Shown here one piece after another: positions 9,657-18,167 of a stretch of DNA of 64,000 nt (position 1 is its first letter; every line of letters starts with the position of its first letter). The DNA is taken from NCBI RefSeq assembly GCF_004331075.1, contig NZ_SJNX01000003.1:124001-188000 (forward strand). The letters run 5' to 3'. The position numbers and the translations under genes are program-made. The notes under the pieces were generated by a model. The model saw nothing but the letters and a program-made list of their open reading frames with translations, was not told the DNA's origin and did not search any database. This DNA comes from Acinetobacter brisouioides (lineage in GTDB: Bacteria > Pseudomonadota > Gammaproteobacteria > Pseudomonadales > Moraxellaceae).

Positions 9657-10664
9657 ATGGCAACCTTACTCGCCCCTGCTTTTGAACTTCCTACACATCT
9701 GACGCATTTAACCAACCTTGCCGATACACGTATTGGTGCCAAAATCATGGACTGTTCCGATGAGTTCTTTGCAGAAGCGAAACGTATGCTCAATGCGGAT
9801 GCCCCGATTTTTGTCGAAGACAAGTTTGATGATCACGGCAAATGGATGGATGGTTGGGAAACTCGCCGTAAACGTCATGCAGGCTACGACTGGTGTATTG
9901 TCAAACTGGGGGTGGCGGGCAAGATTTATGGGTTAGATATCGACACCACGTTCTTTACAGGCAACTATCCTGCCTCGGCTGCACTGGAAGCCTGCTACGC
10001 AACCGATGATAATCTTGATCAAGCCGAATGGCATAATCTATTGCCAAACAGTATCTTAGGTTCAAGCCAGCACCACATCTTTGATATTTCCTCGGATCAG
10101 GTATTTAGTCATATTCGCCTGAACATTTTTCCAGATGGTGGCGTAGCGCGTTTACGTGTCTATGGTGAAGTGCAAATTCAGCTCAAAGACAGCAACCAAA
10201 CTCTTGATTTATTGGCGCTGGAAAATGGCGGACGGGTGATTGCCTATAGCGATGCTCACTATGGTCATCCGCGCAATCTCATCAACCCAGGACGTGGCAT
10301 CAACATGGGTGATGGCTGGGAAACCAAACGCCGCCGTGTCCCTGGGTTTGACTGGTGTGTGCTGGCTTTGGGACAAGCAGGAACGATTGAAAAAATCGAG
10401 ATTGATACCGCGCACTTTAAAGGTAATTTCCCTGCTCAAGTGTCGATTCAGGCAGTGTATGTGCAAGATGCCACCGATCCGCAACTGATTCCGCAAAGCA
10501 TGTTCTGGCCATTTTTACTGGAAGCACAAGACATGCAAATGGATCATGTGCATAGCTATATCAATGAGGTCTTGGCACACGAAAAAATCTCGCACATTCG
10601 CGTCAATATGATTCCAGATGGTGGCATTAGCCGCATTCGTTTATGGGGTAAAGTCACAGGATGA
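9657..10664 (+). CDS. alc: Allantoicase
   Basis: Hydrolyses allantoate to ureidoglycolate and urea. The 335-residue protein has the two repeated allantoicase jelly-roll domains: the first contains KWMDGWETRRKRHAGYDWCIVKLG and the second GDGWETKRRRVPGFDWCVLALG, each followed by IDTxxFxGNxPA and IRxNxxPDGGxxRxRxxG. Length is typical. Start ATG 9657 is preceded by AGGAACCCTAC. The stop overlaps the allA start by 4 nt (ATGA), so alc and allA are translationally coupled. Confidence 0.95.
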   Translation: MATLLAPAFELPTHLTHLTNLADTRIGAKIMDCSDEFFAEAKRMLNADAPIFVEDKFDDHGKWMDGWETRRKRHAGYDWCIVKLGVAGKIYGLDIDTTFFTGNYPASAALEACYATDDNLDQAEWHNLLPNSILGSSQHHIFDISSDQVFSHIRLNIFPDGGVARLRVYGEVQIQLKDSNQTLDLLALENGGRVIAYSDAHYGHPRNLINPGRGINMGDGWETKRRRVPGFDWCVLALGQAGTIEKIEIDTAHFKGNFPAQVSIQAVYVQDATDPQLIPQSMFWPFLLEAQDMQMDHVHSYINEVLAHEKISHIRVNMIPDGGISRIRLWGKVTG

Positions 10665-11164
10665 GCCAACTCAGCATTCAGCTTGAACTATTAACCATCG
10701 AAAACTTCGCCGAATTCGGTGAAGTAATCGGCTGTGCAGGGCATGATTTCTTTCATATTAATGAGGCACATACCGAACGCTATCATGCCTTGGTACACAC
10801 TGAAACCGATGTAACAGGCAAGATCGGCATCAGTATTTTTCGTAATATCAAGACCACAACTTTGCCGTTGCAGATTGATATGCTGGAACGTCATCCAATC
10901 GGTTCGCAGGCATTTATTCCGATGCAGGGACAAAAATTCCTGATTGTGGTTGCACCGAATTTAAATGCCGAGCAGCCCCATCTACAGCGTATTCGCGCCT
11001 TTATATCAGATGGTACACAAGGGGTGAATTATCGTGCAGGGACATGGCATCACCCACTGCTGACCTTAGAAAGCCCAAGCGACTTTGCTGTGATTGATCG
11101 ACTCGGTACAGGACACAACTGTGATGTGTTCGAGTTTGCTGAGCCTGTACTGATTCAAGAATAA
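10661..11164 (+). CDS. allA: Ureidoglycolate lyase
   Basis: Cleaves ureidoglycolate to glyoxylate and urea, the last step of the pathway in this locus. The 167 residues form a cupin of the AllA family: NFAEFGEVIG, ISIFRNIKTTTLPLQIDMLERHP, IGSQAFIPMQG and the YRAGTWHHPL motif with metal-site histidines. It starts inside the alc stop codon (ATGA). No terminator is obvious before the next gene at 11269. Confidence 0.93.
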   Translation: MSQLSIQLELLTIENFAEFGEVIGCAGHDFFHINEAHTERYHALVHTETDVTGKIGISIFRNIKTTTLPLQIDMLERHPIGSQAFIPMQGQKFLIVVAPNLNAEQPHLQRIRAFISDGTQGVNYRAGTWHHPLLTLESPSDFAVIDRLGTGHNCDVFEFAEPVLIQE

Positions 11165-11268
11165 AACTCTGAACAGGCTGTTTCGGCAGCCTGTTGCTAA
11201 ATAACTGGAAAACATCAATTCTTTTGCTTTATGATCTTGAAATAACACAACATGACACTAGATCAAAC

Positions 11269-11976
11269 ATGGCAAAATTCTTAAATACCAGTGCAACCAA
11301 TTTCTTCCTTGAAGAACTGATTAAAAATGCCAAAGAGCGTTTAATTCTGATTAGCCCTTATTTACGTTTGAATGATCGTATTAAAGAATTATTGGAAGAT
11401 AAAAACCGTCTTAAAATCGACATTCGTATTGTCTACGGCAAAAGTGATTTACATCCCGACGAAATTAAATGGATGCAGCGCCTCGACTATATTCGGGTCA
11501 GCTTCTGCAAAAATCTGCATGCAAAATGCTATATGAATGAAAATACCTGCATTATCAGTAGCTTGAATTTATATGAATTTAGCCAGATCAATAATAACGA
11601 AATGGGGATTCTGATTGAGAAACAGCATGATGCAACTGTGTTTCAAGATGCTTATGAAGAAGCTCAACGGATTATTCGGATCAGCGAAGAAGTCCGTATT
11701 TCACTGGATGAAGTTTGTAATCAAACTCAAGAAGCAGAAGCCACAAATCAGGACAATGATGATGCACAGCAGAAACTAACGTCATCCAAACTGGCTGCAA
11801 AATACAAGTTAAAAACCCAAGATTTGCTGGATCGCTTTGTGGATAAAGGCTTCCTGATTTTAAATGATCGTGGCAAGCATCAACTGACTGAACAGGGAAA
11901 ATCTGTAGGCGGTGAATTTAAAACAAACCAGTACGGTGGCTATTTCCTTTGGCAGACCGATATGCCGATTGAATAA
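11269..11976 (+). CDS. Phospholipase D-like domain protein
   Basis: 235 residues. The N-terminal half is a PLDc_2-like domain: FFLEELIKNAKERLILISPYLRL, a central beta strand IRIVYGKSD, and the HxK motif LHAKCYMNENTCIISSLNLYEF (a degenerate HKD without the Asp, with the conserved Ser-x-Asn). Only one motif copy is present, so an active form would be a dimer. The C-terminal 70 residues (SSKLAAKYKLKTQDLLDRFVDKGFLI) look like a winged-helix segment. ATG 11269 is chosen because the domain starts there; the open frame extends to 11194. Nucleic-acid or phospholipid activity cannot be decided. Confidence 0.6.
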   Translation: MAKFLNTSATNFFLEELIKNAKERLILISPYLRLNDRIKELLEDKNRLKIDIRIVYGKSDLHPDEIKWMQRLDYIRVSFCKNLHAKCYMNENTCIISSLNLYEFSQINNNEMGILIEKQHDATVFQDAYEEAQRIIRISEEVRISLDEVCNQTQEAEATNQDNDDAQQKLTSSKLAAKYKLKTQDLLDRFVDKGFLILNDRGKHQLTEQGKSVGGEFKTNQYGGYFLWQTDMPIE

Positions 11977-12084
11977 CATGTTTCTACATTTTCCCTACTT
12001 AGTCTTTGCAAAAGCATAAAACTTCTGCAATCTCGATTGGCTATAGTAGAAAACTTGTTTAGTGTTCCAACTTTTGTCCATACC

Positions 12085-12324
12085 ATGATGAAAAAATTGA
12101 TTTTACTGAGCCTAGCTACCACAACGGCATTTTTAGCAGCCTGTAGCAGTAACCCTTCGGAAAAACAACTGACGATGGCAAACCCTGCCAGTAAGTACTG
12201 CCTAGAACAAGGCGGTAAACTGCGCCATCTGAAAGATGCCTTTGGCAATGAATCGTCCAACTGCAAATTACCCAATGGACAAGAGCAAGACGAATGGGAT
12301 TTGTACCGACAAACCCATTCATAA
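12085..12324 (+). CDS. DUF333 lipoprotein
   Basis: A 79-residue protein beginning MMKKLILLSLATTTAFLAAC, a lipoprotein signal with the lipobox LAAC. The mature part has the DUF333 signature NPASKYCLEQGGKL...C-LPNGQEQDEWDLYR, in which a conserved Cys and the NPAS-x-YC pattern are visible. Family members are small outer-membrane lipoproteins sometimes labelled hemolysin-like, with no proven activity. The start could be either of two adjacent ATGs. Terminator immediately downstream. Confidence 0.8.
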   Translation: MMKKLILLSLATTTAFLAACSSNPSEKQLTMANPASKYCLEQGGKLRHLKDAFGNESSNCKLPNGQEQDEWDLYRQTHS

Positions 12325-12352
12325 AAAAGAGGGCAACTGCCCTCTTTTTTAT
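12323..12352. terminator. Bidirectional intrinsic terminator
   Basis: AAAAAAGAGGGCA and TGCCCTCTTTTTT form a stem with a 3-nt loop, A- and T-flanked on both strands, lying between the convergent DUF333 gene and parE. Confidence 0.9.
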
Positions 12353-12360
12353 TCGCTCAA

Positions 12361-14241
12361 TTAAACCACCAAATCGGCTAAATTACCTTTTTGCTCCAGC
12401 CAGTGCTTCCGATCTGCAGAGCGTTTTTTGGCAAGCAACTTGTCCAGCAAACTTGCCGTGAACTGCACATCATCCAGATCTAACTGCACCAAACGGCGAG
12501 TATTGGGATCCATCGTGGTTTCACGCAGCTGACCCGCATTCATTTCCCCCAAACCTTTAAAGCGGGTAATTTGCGGGTTCTTGGTTTTAATCTTGGCTAA
12601 GATGCTTTCCAGCTCATTATCATCCAGCGCATAAAATACATCTTTGCCCGCATCGACACGGAACAATGGCGGCATAGCAACAAACAAATGCCCTTCTTCC
12701 ACTAAGGCAGGAAAGTGCTTCACAAACAAGGCGCACAGCAAAGTTGCAATATGTAAGCCGTCCGAGTCAGCATCGGCAAGAATACAAATTTTGCCATAAC
12801 GCAGTTCCGATAAATCATCACTGCCAGGATCAACACCAATCGCAATGGCAATATCATGCACTTCTTGCGATGCCAAAACTTCATCGGAAGAGACTTCCCA
12901 TGTGTTTAGAATTTTTCCACGAATCGGCATAATTGCTTGGAAGTTCTTGTCACGGGCTTGCTTGGCACTGCCCCCCGCAGAATCCCCTTCCACAATAAAC
13001 AGTTCACTGTCTTCACGCGTCTGCCCAACACAGTCTGCCAGTTTCCCAGGCAGTGCTGGCCCTGCTACGATGCGTTTACGCTCTACTTTTTTGGCTGCTT
13101 TTAGACGTCGACCAGCTTTGGCGATTGCCATTTCCGCCAGTTGGGTGGCAGTTTCCGCATTTTGGTTAAACCACAGTGCAAAAGCATCTTTGGCAATATT
13201 TTGCACAATGCCCGAAGCTTCACGGCTCGACAGGCGCTCTTTGGTTTGTCCTGAAAATTGTGGTTCTTGCAGCTTGAGTGACAAAATATAGTTCACTCCG
13301 TCCCAGACATCTTCTGCTGAGAGTTTCATGTTACGTGGCAACAAATTGCGTAGTTCACAAAACTCGCGCAGCGCATCGGTCACGCCTGCACGTAAACCAT
13401 TCACATGCGTACCGCCTTGCGCAGTCGGAATCAGGTTGACATAACTTTCCTGAATCTGCTCACCACCTTCGACATTCCAGCAAACTGCAAACTCACAACT
13501 GGCACGCTCAGCATCGCCGCGCGATACAAAGGCAGGTTGTGGCAAAATCTCGCGATCTTGCAGTTCATCCATCAAATAGTCGACCAGACCATTTTCAAAC
13601 TGCCATTCGATTTTTTCGTTATTAATCTTGTCGATATAGCAAATTTTTAAGCCTGCCGCCAAAACGGCTTTGGCTTTCAGGTTATGTTTTAAGGCTTTTA
13701 AGGCAAATTTTGGGCTATCAAAATATTTACTGTCTGGCCAAAAGTGTACCAGTGTCCCTGTAGCACGTTTCGGGGCTTTACCTTCAAGCACTTCAAGCGG
13801 CGCAACAGGCTCGCCATGCTCAAATGCCATTTGGTATAAGTTACCCTGGCGCTGTACTTCAACCTCAACACGATTTGACAGTGCATTGACCACCGAAATA
13901 CCAACCCCATGCAATCCCCCAGAAAACTGATAGTTGTCGGTACTGAATTTGCCACCTGCATGCAGTTTGGTCAGAATAATTTCAATACCACTTTGTCCGT
14001 ATTCAGGGTGAATATCGACAGGCATTCCGCGCCCATTATCCTGAACGGATAAAGAACCATCCTCATAGACCATGACACTAATCTGGTTAGCATGCCCTGC
14101 CAAAGCCTCATCCACCGCATTGTCGATTACTTCTTGCGCAAGATGGTTTGGACGCGTGGTATCGGTATACATTCCCGGACGGCGACGTACAGGATCTAGA
14201 CCAGATAAAACTTCAAGGGATTGAGCCGTATATTGTGACAC
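12361..14241 (-). CDS. parE: DNA topoisomerase IV subunit B
   Basis: ATPase subunit of topoisomerase IV, which decatenates chromosomes with ParC. The 626 residues show the GHKL ATPase motifs (DNAVDEALAG near residue 40, DNGRGMPVDIHPEYG, GLHGVGISVVNALS) and the TOPRIM block (EGDSAGGSAKQARD near 415, MPIRGKILNTWEV, ADADSDGLHIATLL). The start is GTG 14241, 10 nt after AAAGGA that overlaps the end of yqiA. The yqiA-parE order is also found in enterobacteria, supporting the assignment as ParE over GyrB. Confidence 0.95.
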   Translation of the reverse strand: MSQYTAQSLEVLSGLDPVRRRPGMYTDTTRPNHLAQEVIDNAVDEALAGHANQISVMVYEDGSLSVQDNGRGMPVDIHPEYGQSGIEIILTKLHAGGKFSTDNYQFSGGLHGVGISVVNALSNRVEVEVQRQGNLYQMAFEHGEPVAPLEVLEGKAPKRATGTLVHFWPDSKYFDSPKFALKALKHNLKAKAVLAAGLKICYIDKINNEKIEWQFENGLVDYLMDELQDREILPQPAFVSRGDAERASCEFAVCWNVEGGEQIQESYVNLIPTAQGGTHVNGLRAGVTDALREFCELRNLLPRNMKLSAEDVWDGVNYILSLKLQEPQFSGQTKERLSSREASGIVQNIAKDAFALWFNQNAETATQLAEMAIAKAGRRLKAAKKVERKRIVAGPALPGKLADCVGQTREDSELFIVEGDSAGGSAKQARDKNFQAIMPIRGKILNTWEVSSDEVLASQEVHDIAIAIGVDPGSDDLSELRYGKICILADADSDGLHIATLLCALFVKHFPALVEEGHLFVAMPPLFRVDAGKDVFYALDDNELESILAKIKTKNPQITRFKGLGEMNAGQLRETTMDPNTRRLVQLDLDDVQFTASLLDKLLAKKRSADRKHWLEQKGNLADLVV

Positions 14242-14245
14242 GTGA

Positions 14246-14842
14246 TTATTTTTCCTTTGTAATCGATAAGGCTAAAAAGGTCAGTAACATGGGAATTTTA
14301 TCAGCAAAATTTTCCATGGCATGATTCCCCCCCATTTCGGTCATGATCATGCTGGGGGTTTGCGCCTGATTATAATAGCGTTGTGCTTCCCGATAATCCA
14401 AGACTTCATCACCTTGTTGCAATAACACCAACAATTTGCTGGCATCTTGAGCAATAGGCACATCCATCGCTGCCAGTTGCTGCAACTGAATGGTATCGAG
14501 TGTCCAGTCAGGCGTGACCTGTAGCGGAATCTGCCCATGACCAAACAACCGTATAAACAAGGCATAAGGATGTACTGCAGGGTTGATCAACACCGCAGGA
14601 CAAGCATACTGCAATGCCAGATGAGTTGCGTAAAATCCTCCCAGACTGCTCCCCACCAGCACTACATTTTCAAGTGCCTGAATATAACCTGCAACCTGTG
14701 CCAGCGCTTCCAGTGGCGGCATGTTCAGATCAGGCAAGTGTACACTATAGCTTGGGCAATAGGCTTGGCAGTATCGTTTCAGTTGCTGCCCTTTGACCGA
14801 ATAAGCATTACTGCGAAAACCATGTAAATAAATAATATTCAT
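14246..14842 (-). CDS. yqiA: YqiA-family esterase
   Basis: 198-residue alpha/beta hydrolase of the YqiA/UPF0227 family. It begins MNIIYLHGFRSNAYSVKGQQLK; the nucleophile motif is GSSLGGFYATHLA, the acid region is LLLQQGDEVLDYREA, and the final His lies in EMGGNHAMENF. E. coli YqiA hydrolyses short acyl and CoA esters; the physiological substrate here is unknown. ATG 14842 is preferred over GTG 14851 because GGGTGA lies about 8 nt upstream. It is co-transcribed with parE, whose ribosome site overlaps its stop. Confidence 0.85.
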   Translation of the reverse strand: MNIIYLHGFRSNAYSVKGQQLKRYCQAYCPSYSVHLPDLNMPPLEALAQVAGYIQALENVVLVGSSLGGFYATHLALQYACPAVLINPAVHPYALFIRLFGHGQIPLQVTPDWTLDTIQLQQLAAMDVPIAQDASKLLVLLQQGDEVLDYREAQRYYNQAQTPSMIMTEMGGNHAMENFADKIPMLLTFLALSITKEK

Positions 14843-15041
14843 ACAAATCACCCATCAATTTTGTATTAAATCTACGTCATTCAATGCATGACTCCCCTGT
14901 GATGATTTAAACTGGTCTTGTCAGACAAAAGTACGCTCAGCCTACGTAAAAATTGCGTATGGTAAGCGGAGCAAAACCATAAACTATTGCCGTAGTACCA
15001 GACAATACTTGGTTAGCACAGTTATAGAGAGATCAAAGACT

Positions 15042-16388
15042 ATGCCAAGTTTAACGCCACTACATGAAACTTATTGTCGCTGGGACGATACGCCACCAAG
15101 TCAAGCAGACTTGCTGGAAGGTTTTGCGCAACTACTGACGACACCCAAACAAAACATCTATGGTTTAATGCATGACATTCAGACTGAGCTGTTGTCGAGT
15201 ATTTTGGGTTTAAGCGAACAACATGTCCAACGTCTGCAACAGACATGTCTGATTAAACAGTTTAACCATACTGTTTACGATGTCATGCAACAATCAGGTC
15301 ATCGTATTGTTGCACCTTCTTTACGAAAAATTCTGCAACATTACCCACAGCTTCGTCAAAAATCCCTTAGCCCTATCGCACAAGAAGTCCTCTCCGTACT
15401 CAACGGTATTGCAGGAGATTATTTCTTGCTCCAGCAAAACCCGCTAGCGCTGCCCATGGTGCTCTATGATCACTATGGTGCGATACAACGAGGCGATGTC
15501 GGTGGACGGGTGGTGATTTTTGTGCATGGTTTATGTACGAGTCACCGCTACTGGTCAAATCATCGTTATGAAGGTATTGGCGAACGCCTACTGGCACAGC
15601 GTGATTACAACACTATGTTGTATCTCAACTATAATACCGGACGGCGAATTTCTGCCAATGGTCGCAGTTTATCCAATTTGCTTGAAGACCTGATTGAGCG
15701 CAATCCACGAATTCAATCCATTGATTTAATTGGACATAGTATGGGCGGTTTGGTCTGCCGTAGCGCGCTATTTTATGGCAAGCAAGAGCAAAAACACTGG
15801 TTTCACCGCACCCAAAACTTGGTGTGTATTGGTTCACCACATCATGGCGCAGCATTGGAACGCTTTGGCTTTCGTTTACAAGAAAGTCTAGGGCGTTTTC
15901 CTCTGGTTAAAATTGCCCGCCGTGTCGTGAATCTGCGCAGTAATGGCATTTTAGATTTGCGCTACGGCAGCGTGCGCGATGATGACTGGGAACACATGCC
16001 TGCCCGTATCGGTTCCATGAATGACAGTCGCAAACCTGCACCACTCCCCTCACATATCAACACCTTTTTTATTGCAGGCACCATGGAGTTTAAAAAAATA
16101 AAAACCAAAACCATGGCTGTGATTGGCGATTATCTGGTGAGTGTAAAAAGTGCGCTAGGCGAACACCCAAATCCGCGCTTTAACCTAAATGTACCAGACT
16201 CGCACAAGGCCGTATTTTATGGCTTAAACCATTTTAACATTCAGTATCATTCGAGTGTTGCCGAGCAGATTACCCGCTGGCTATATCCAAATCCTGAGTT
16301 GCCTGAGCAAAACTTCTTGCATCGTCATGTGGTGGATTTGGGGATTTATGAACTCGATACCTTACTTGAAATGCAAAGTGAAGATTAG
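15042..16388 (+). CDS. Alpha/beta hydrolase (PGAP1/lipase-like)
   Basis: 448 residues. The C-terminal two-thirds is an esterase/lipase domain: VVIFVHGLCTSHRYW (oxyanion), a GHSMGGLVCRSALFY nucleophile elbow, and GSPHHGAALERFG, typical of PGAP1-like and triacylglycerol-lipase-type hydrolases. The N-terminal 140 residues are predicted helical with no recognised domain. There is no signal peptide, so it is probably cytoplasmic. ATG 15042 is chosen with AGAGAG upstream; the frame opens at TTG 15009. The stop overlaps the convergent transporter gene by 4 nt. Substrate unknown. Confidence 0.75.
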   Translation: MPSLTPLHETYCRWDDTPPSQADLLEGFAQLLTTPKQNIYGLMHDIQTELLSSILGLSEQHVQRLQQTCLIKQFNHTVYDVMQQSGHRIVAPSLRKILQHYPQLRQKSLSPIAQEVLSVLNGIAGDYFLLQQNPLALPMVLYDHYGAIQRGDVGGRVVIFVHGLCTSHRYWSNHRYEGIGERLLAQRDYNTMLYLNYNTGRRISANGRSLSNLLEDLIERNPRIQSIDLIGHSMGGLVCRSALFYGKQEQKHWFHRTQNLVCIGSPHHGAALERFGFRLQESLGRFPLVKIARRVVNLRSNGILDLRYGSVRDDDWEHMPARIGSMNDSRKPAPLPSHINTFFIAGTMEFKKIKTKTMAVIGDYLVSVKSALGEHPNPRFNLNVPDSHKAVFYGLNHFNIQYHSSVAEQITRWLYPNPELPEQNFLHRHVVDLGIYELDTLLEMQSED

Positions 16389-17293
16389 ACTGAACGCACC
16401 TGACTTGGCGCATTTTTCTTTTGCGCCAGTGCAATCCCGCACAAAATCATCACACCACCCAATGTATGATACATCGTCCACTGTTCATGCAACCAGATCA
16501 ACGCAATAATCGCAGTAAACACAGGCATCAGATTCATAAAAATACTGGTGCGATTCGGCCCTAAATGCTGCACGGCCAGCATCCATAAAATTGGGGCACA
16601 TAGTGATGGAAAAATTCCTGCATACAGCACGCTCAAAGCATTTTGACTGTTCAAGGTATCCAATCCCAAATAAACAATAAACGGCAGATGAAACAGCAAA
16701 GCAAAGGCAATCTGGATATACACACTGACCATGAGTGGCAGATTTAAATGCCATTTCTTTAAAAATACACCATAAAATGCATAGAAAAATACGGCAACCA
16801 CCATCAGCGCATCGCCAAAATGATGTCCTGTAGTCAGTAAGGCTGCAAAATTGCCTTGTCCAATCACATATAACAACCCAAAAAATGACAATGTACTGCC
16901 AATCAAGGCAAAGCGGTTGGGCGTATCTCGAAGCAGCAACATTGACACAAAAATAGTGAACACGGGAATAAAGGCATTAATAATGCCCATATTGGTCGCC
17001 GAGGTGTAATGCGATGCGGTATAGGCAATCCCCTGATACAGCACCATGCCAAATGCCCCCAAAACCGCCAGTTGACCAATATGCTGACGGATCTGTTGGC
17101 GTGCCTGCCACACCCGATGCAGCATAAATGGTGTGAGCAATACAAAAGCAATCAGCCAGCGGTAAAAGCTGATACTGACAGGTGAAATGAAGTCAGAAAC
17201 ATAACGGGTCACGACAATATTCAATGACCAGATCAGCACGGCTAATAAAGGCAAAGCCAATGCCCACCACGGTGTTTTCTGATGCTGTTGCAT
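16385..17293 (-). CDS. DMT-superfamily (EamA) transporter
   Basis: A 302-residue membrane protein with about ten hydrophobic helices in two EamA repeats: the first starts LPLLAVLIWSLNIVVTRYVSD...ISFYRWLIAF, the second near HHFGDALMVVAVFFYAFYGVFLKKW and ends LGGVMILCGIALAQKK. Such transporters export amino acids, metabolites or drugs. The ATG at 17293 follows AGAGAATGCT. The substrate cannot be told from the sequence, and no linked pathway is evident. Confidence 0.85.
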   Translation of the reverse strand: MQQHQKTPWWALALPLLAVLIWSLNIVVTRYVSDFISPVSISFYRWLIAFVLLTPFMLHRVWQARQQIRQHIGQLAVLGAFGMVLYQGIAYTASHYTSATNMGIINAFIPVFTIFVSMLLLRDTPNRFALIGSTLSFFGLLYVIGQGNFAALLTTGHHFGDALMVVAVFFYAFYGVFLKKWHLNLPLMVSVYIQIAFALLFHLPFIVYLGLDTLNSQNALSVLYAGIFPSLCAPILWMLAVQHLGPNRTSIFMNLMPVFTAIIALIWLHEQWTMYHTLGGVMILCGIALAQKKNAPSQVRSV

Positions 17294-17396
17294 AGCATTC
17301 TCTTGATCATGGATTCAAAGGGATATTGTGACCATCGGCGGATTAAATTGAAATCCTGAAAATCCGACATGAATATGGTAAAGACGACACCTGAAC

Positions 17397-18044
17397 CTAA
17401 AACAAATCCCAAACCCGCATGGCATGTTCAATCACTTTATGCAGTTGTTCCTGTGTTGCACCATCACGTGCTTGTAAGGTTAACCCCTGAATCACCGTAG
17501 TATAAAAATCAGTCATTTCTTCAATCGGTGTGGTTGGTGCCAAATCGCCATCAACTATGCCCTGCTGCAAACGCTGCAACAGTTTTTGTTTTTCTTTTAA
17601 ACGTTTTTCCAGAACTTTTTGCTGTACATCATGCGTCTGTTCGGAGCAGTTGACTGCGGCAACAATCAGCATACAGCCCGCAGGCTTATTGGGCTGGAGT
17701 AAGCGTTGAATATGGTTATACAGATAAATTTCAAATGCGACTTTTGCTGTTTTCGCCTGCTCAAAAATCGGAATGATCGGACAGGCTTCATGCTCCAAAT
17801 AATAGTCAATACAACGATAAAACAATGAAGCTTTATCCCCAAAACAGCTATATAAACTTGGTGCGGTAATTTGTAAAGCATGGGTTAAATCATTGATTGA
17901 TGTTGCTTCATAACCATGTTCCCAAAACAGCAGCATGGCTTTTTCCAAAGCCTGTTGTTCATCAAAACACTTTGGGCGCCCACGCTTCTTTTTCATTGGC
18001 ATATCTGCCTGTTGCACTGCCAAATCTGTTGTGGGTTTTGTCAT
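17397..18044 (-). CDS. TetR/AcrR-family transcriptional repressor
   Basis: 215 residues. After a basic leader (KKKRGRPKCFD), the helix-turn-helix spans ALEKAMLLFWEHGYEATSINDLTHALQITAPSLYSCFGDKASLFYRCIDYYL, the hallmark TetR N-terminal domain. The helical C-terminal half is a ligand-binding/dimer domain; the CSEQTHDVQQ region resembles repressors with a conserved Cys. It is divergent from the MFS exporter gene across 123 nt containing a perfect palindrome (18120-18131), so it probably represses that exporter and may autoregulate. Confidence 0.9.
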   Translation of the reverse strand: MTKPTTDLAVQQADMPMKKKRGRPKCFDEQQALEKAMLLFWEHGYEATSINDLTHALQITAPSLYSCFGDKASLFYRCIDYYLEHEACPIIPIFEQAKTAKVAFEIYLYNHIQRLLQPNKPAGCMLIVAAVNCSEQTHDVQQKVLEKRLKEKQKLLQRLQQGIVDGDLAPTTPIEEMTDFYTTVIQGLTLQARDGATQEQLHKVIEHAMRVWDLF

Positions 18045-18084
18045 ACAGGGACAACCATTTTTATAGCAATCGCTAATAAATTAA

Positions 18085-18113
18085 TTGACGAGCGCTTTTT
18101 ATTCAACTATTTT
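18085..18113 (+). promoter_or_regulatory. Predicted sigma70 promoter of the MFS gene
   Basis: TTGACG (18085-18090), a 17-nt spacer, and TATTTT (18108-18113). The predicted transcription start would be near 18120, 48 nt before the MFS ATG at 18168. Confidence 0.65.
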
Positions 18114-18119
18114 ATTTTA

Positions 18120-18131
18120 TAGTGATCACTA
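18120..18131. promoter_or_regulatory. Candidate TetR operator
   Basis: The perfect 12-bp palindrome TAGTGATCACTA lies at the predicted transcription start of the MFS gene, between that gene and the divergent TetR gene. The position is ideal for repression. Confidence 0.6.
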
Positions 18132-18167
18132 CATAATTAATTTTTACTTTAAAAACAGGATGCCTTT

